Assembly (NCBI GenBank): GCA_017613475.1
Contig: JAGADT010000159.1
Location: 1 to 14,841 of the forward strand
Direction of reading: 5' to 3'
Origin: Desulfovibrionaceae bacterium
Lineage (GTDB): Bacteria > Desulfobacterota > Desulfovibrionia > Desulfovibrionales > Desulfovibrionaceae
DNA length: 14,841 bases
This document shows positions 14,319-14,841 of this stretch, in pieces. The notes below the pieces were generated by a model. The model had not been told where the DNA came from. It saw nothing but the letters and a program-made list of their open reading frames with translations, and did no database searches. The position numbers were made by a program, and so were the translations under genes. Each line of letters starts with the position of its first letter. Position 1 is the stretch's first letter.

Positions 14319-14612
14319 ATGCGCGTTTTCATTTCCCTGCCGATGACAGGGCGCCCGACAGAAAGCATCCGTGAAGAGCTGGCACGCATCCAGGCCGCCC
14401 TCGCCGCCCAGGGCCACACCACGAGCGACGGGCTGGAAACGGAGGATGCCGGGGCCCAGGTCAACTGGCCCCTATGGTGCCTGGGCAGCTCCCTCAGGCG
14501 GCTTGCGGGCTGCGATGCCGCCTACTTTGCCGAAGGCTGGCAGCGTTCAAAAGGCTGCGCCATGGAGCACGAGGCCTGCCGGCTCTACGAAATCCCCATT
14601 CTCCAGGACTAA
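14319..14612 (+). CDS. DUF4406-family protein, nucleoside deoxyribosyltransferase-like fold
   Basis: The 97-residue protein begins MRVFISLPMTG, the hallmark strand and loop of DUF4406 and of nucleoside 2-deoxyribosyltransferase-like proteins. It ends with CDAAYFAEGWQRSKGCAMEHEACRLYEIPIL (65-95, given here as the conserved tail region), in which a Trp and the Glu residues of the MEHEA segment correspond to the likely active site. Family members are small, frequent in phages and genomic islands, and mostly uncharacterised. A role in nucleotide or nucleoside handling is an inference from fold similarity. AAAGGAGA at 14306-14313 fixes the start at 14319 rather than at the in-frame ATG at 14292. 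Its neighbour across 52 bases is an HD-domain nucleotidase, which fits a nucleotide theme. Confidence 0.75.
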   Translation: MRVFISLPMTGRPTESIREELARIQAALAAQGHTTSDGLETEDAGAQVNWPLWCLGSSLRRLAGCDAAYFAEGWQRSKGCAMEHEACRLYEIPILQD

Positions 14613-14687
14613 ATAATCCAGCCAGGCACGAAACGCCCTGCGGCGCACAGCCGCCCGCATCCCAAACCAGCATCCATGCAAACGCAA

Positions 14688-14713
14688 AACGCGCCGGGTA
14701 CCCCCGGCGCGTT
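14688..14713. terminator. Perfect hairpin in the convergent gap, likely bidirectional terminator
   Basis: AACGCGCCGGG (14688-14698) and CCCGGCGCGTT (14703-14713) form an 11-base-pair stem with a TACC loop. On the minus strand TTTT and further T-rich sequence follow; on the plus strand only GTTCTCTC follows. It lies 75 bases after the DUF4406 stop and could serve as its end as well as a back-up for the leftward gene. Confidence 0.55.
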
Positions 14714-14735
14714 CTCTCTGGTTGAACCCTTGCCT

Positions 14736-14772
14736 AAAAAGGGAGCCGCCGCTGAGCAGACAGGCGGCCCCC
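14736..14772 (-). terminator. Rho-independent terminator of the leftward pyrophosphatase-like gene
   Basis: On the minus strand GGGGGCCGCC (14772-14763) pairs with GGCGGCTCCC (14750-14741), one pair being G-U, with a 12-base loop and five T following (complement of 14736-14740). It begins 14 bases after the stop codon of the leftward gene. Confidence 0.75.
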
Positions 14773-14786
14773 CATTTTCACACGGG

Positions 14787-14841
14787 TTACGCGAGCGCCT
14801 GCAGAAGCAGAAGCGCCACGATATTGATGATCTTGATCATC
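14787..14841 (-). CDS. hppA: C-terminal end of a leftward gene, probably membrane-bound pyrophosphatase
   Basis: Only the last 17 codons plus the stop are inside the window. They read MIKIINIVALLLLQALA, a hydrophobic C-terminal helix. Ion-pumping membrane pyrophosphatases typically end in a segment of the form NPxIKxxNIVALLLL, and this tail fits that closely. Such enzymes couple pyrophosphate hydrolysis to H+ or Na+ transport across the inner membrane. The match is short and from memory of the family, so another membrane protein cannot be ruled out. A terminator hairpin follows immediately, which supports a true gene end here. Confidence 0.5.
   Translation of the reverse strand, partial: MIKIINIVALLLLQALA

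Noticed and set aside
13953..14464. Longer minus-strand frames extending the HD-domain gene or lying opposite it
   Set aside because: The ATG at 14266 has a well-placed AGGAG, and the extension would run through the DUF4406 gene on the other strand.
1..14841. Search for a defence system, toxin-antitoxin pair, CRISPR array, retron or mobile element
   Set aside because: No regularly spaced repeats, transposase, integrase, nuclease or reverse-transcriptase motifs were seen. Apart from the DUF4406 gene, the content is ordinary chromosomal housekeeping.

Overview
The window is a GC-rich bacterial chromosome segment, densely packed with housekeeping genes. It reads most like a member of the Desulfovibrionaceae or a close relative (Desulfobacterota). 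This rests on an FGAM synthase with an N-terminal PurS-like part and no glutaminase domain, on the overall gene set, and on the base composition; it is an inference and no marker RNA is present. Twelve protein genes are complete or nearly so, and two more are cut by the window ends. I found no tRNA, rRNA, CRISPR array, insertion sequence, phage integrase or attachment site.

Left part (1-3668): the 5' part of glmU runs leftwards out of the window. A 267-base divergent gap separates it from a rightward run of hflK, hflC and a DNA polymerase III delta-prime gene (holB). HflK and HflC are the paired membrane band-7 proteins known to associate with the FtsH protease.

Middle (3669-8965): pyrE and a small two-helix membrane protein (DUF2065) form a leftward pair, convergent with holB. 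A terminator for pyrE lies in the 3' gap. Rightwards follow a long-chain polyprenyl diphosphate synthase (probably for the quinone side chain) and a 1003-residue PurSL-type FGAM synthase, closed by a strong terminator at 8938-8965.

Right part (8966-14841): rarA (replication-fork AAA+ ATPase) and a PlsC-like acyltransferase read rightwards to another terminator. topA follows, with its own promoter candidate and four C-terminal zinc modules. An HD-domain nucleotidase-like gene points left, convergent with topA, and diverges over only 52 bases from a small DUF4406 gene. The last bases hold the 3' end of a leftward gene whose tail fits a membrane-bound pyrophosphatase, with its terminator.

The genes serve core functions: cell-wall precursor supply, membrane proteostasis, replication, pyrimidine and purine synthesis, isoprenoid and phospholipid synthesis, and DNA topology. 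No convincing new multi-gene system is visible. The items most worth checking are the divergent HD/DUF4406 pair, the variant acyltransferase motifs, the fused PurS-PurL protein, and several RNA-level structures (the Shine-Dalgarno palindrome before holB, the three-armed repeat behind pyrE, and the leader hairpin before DUF2065).
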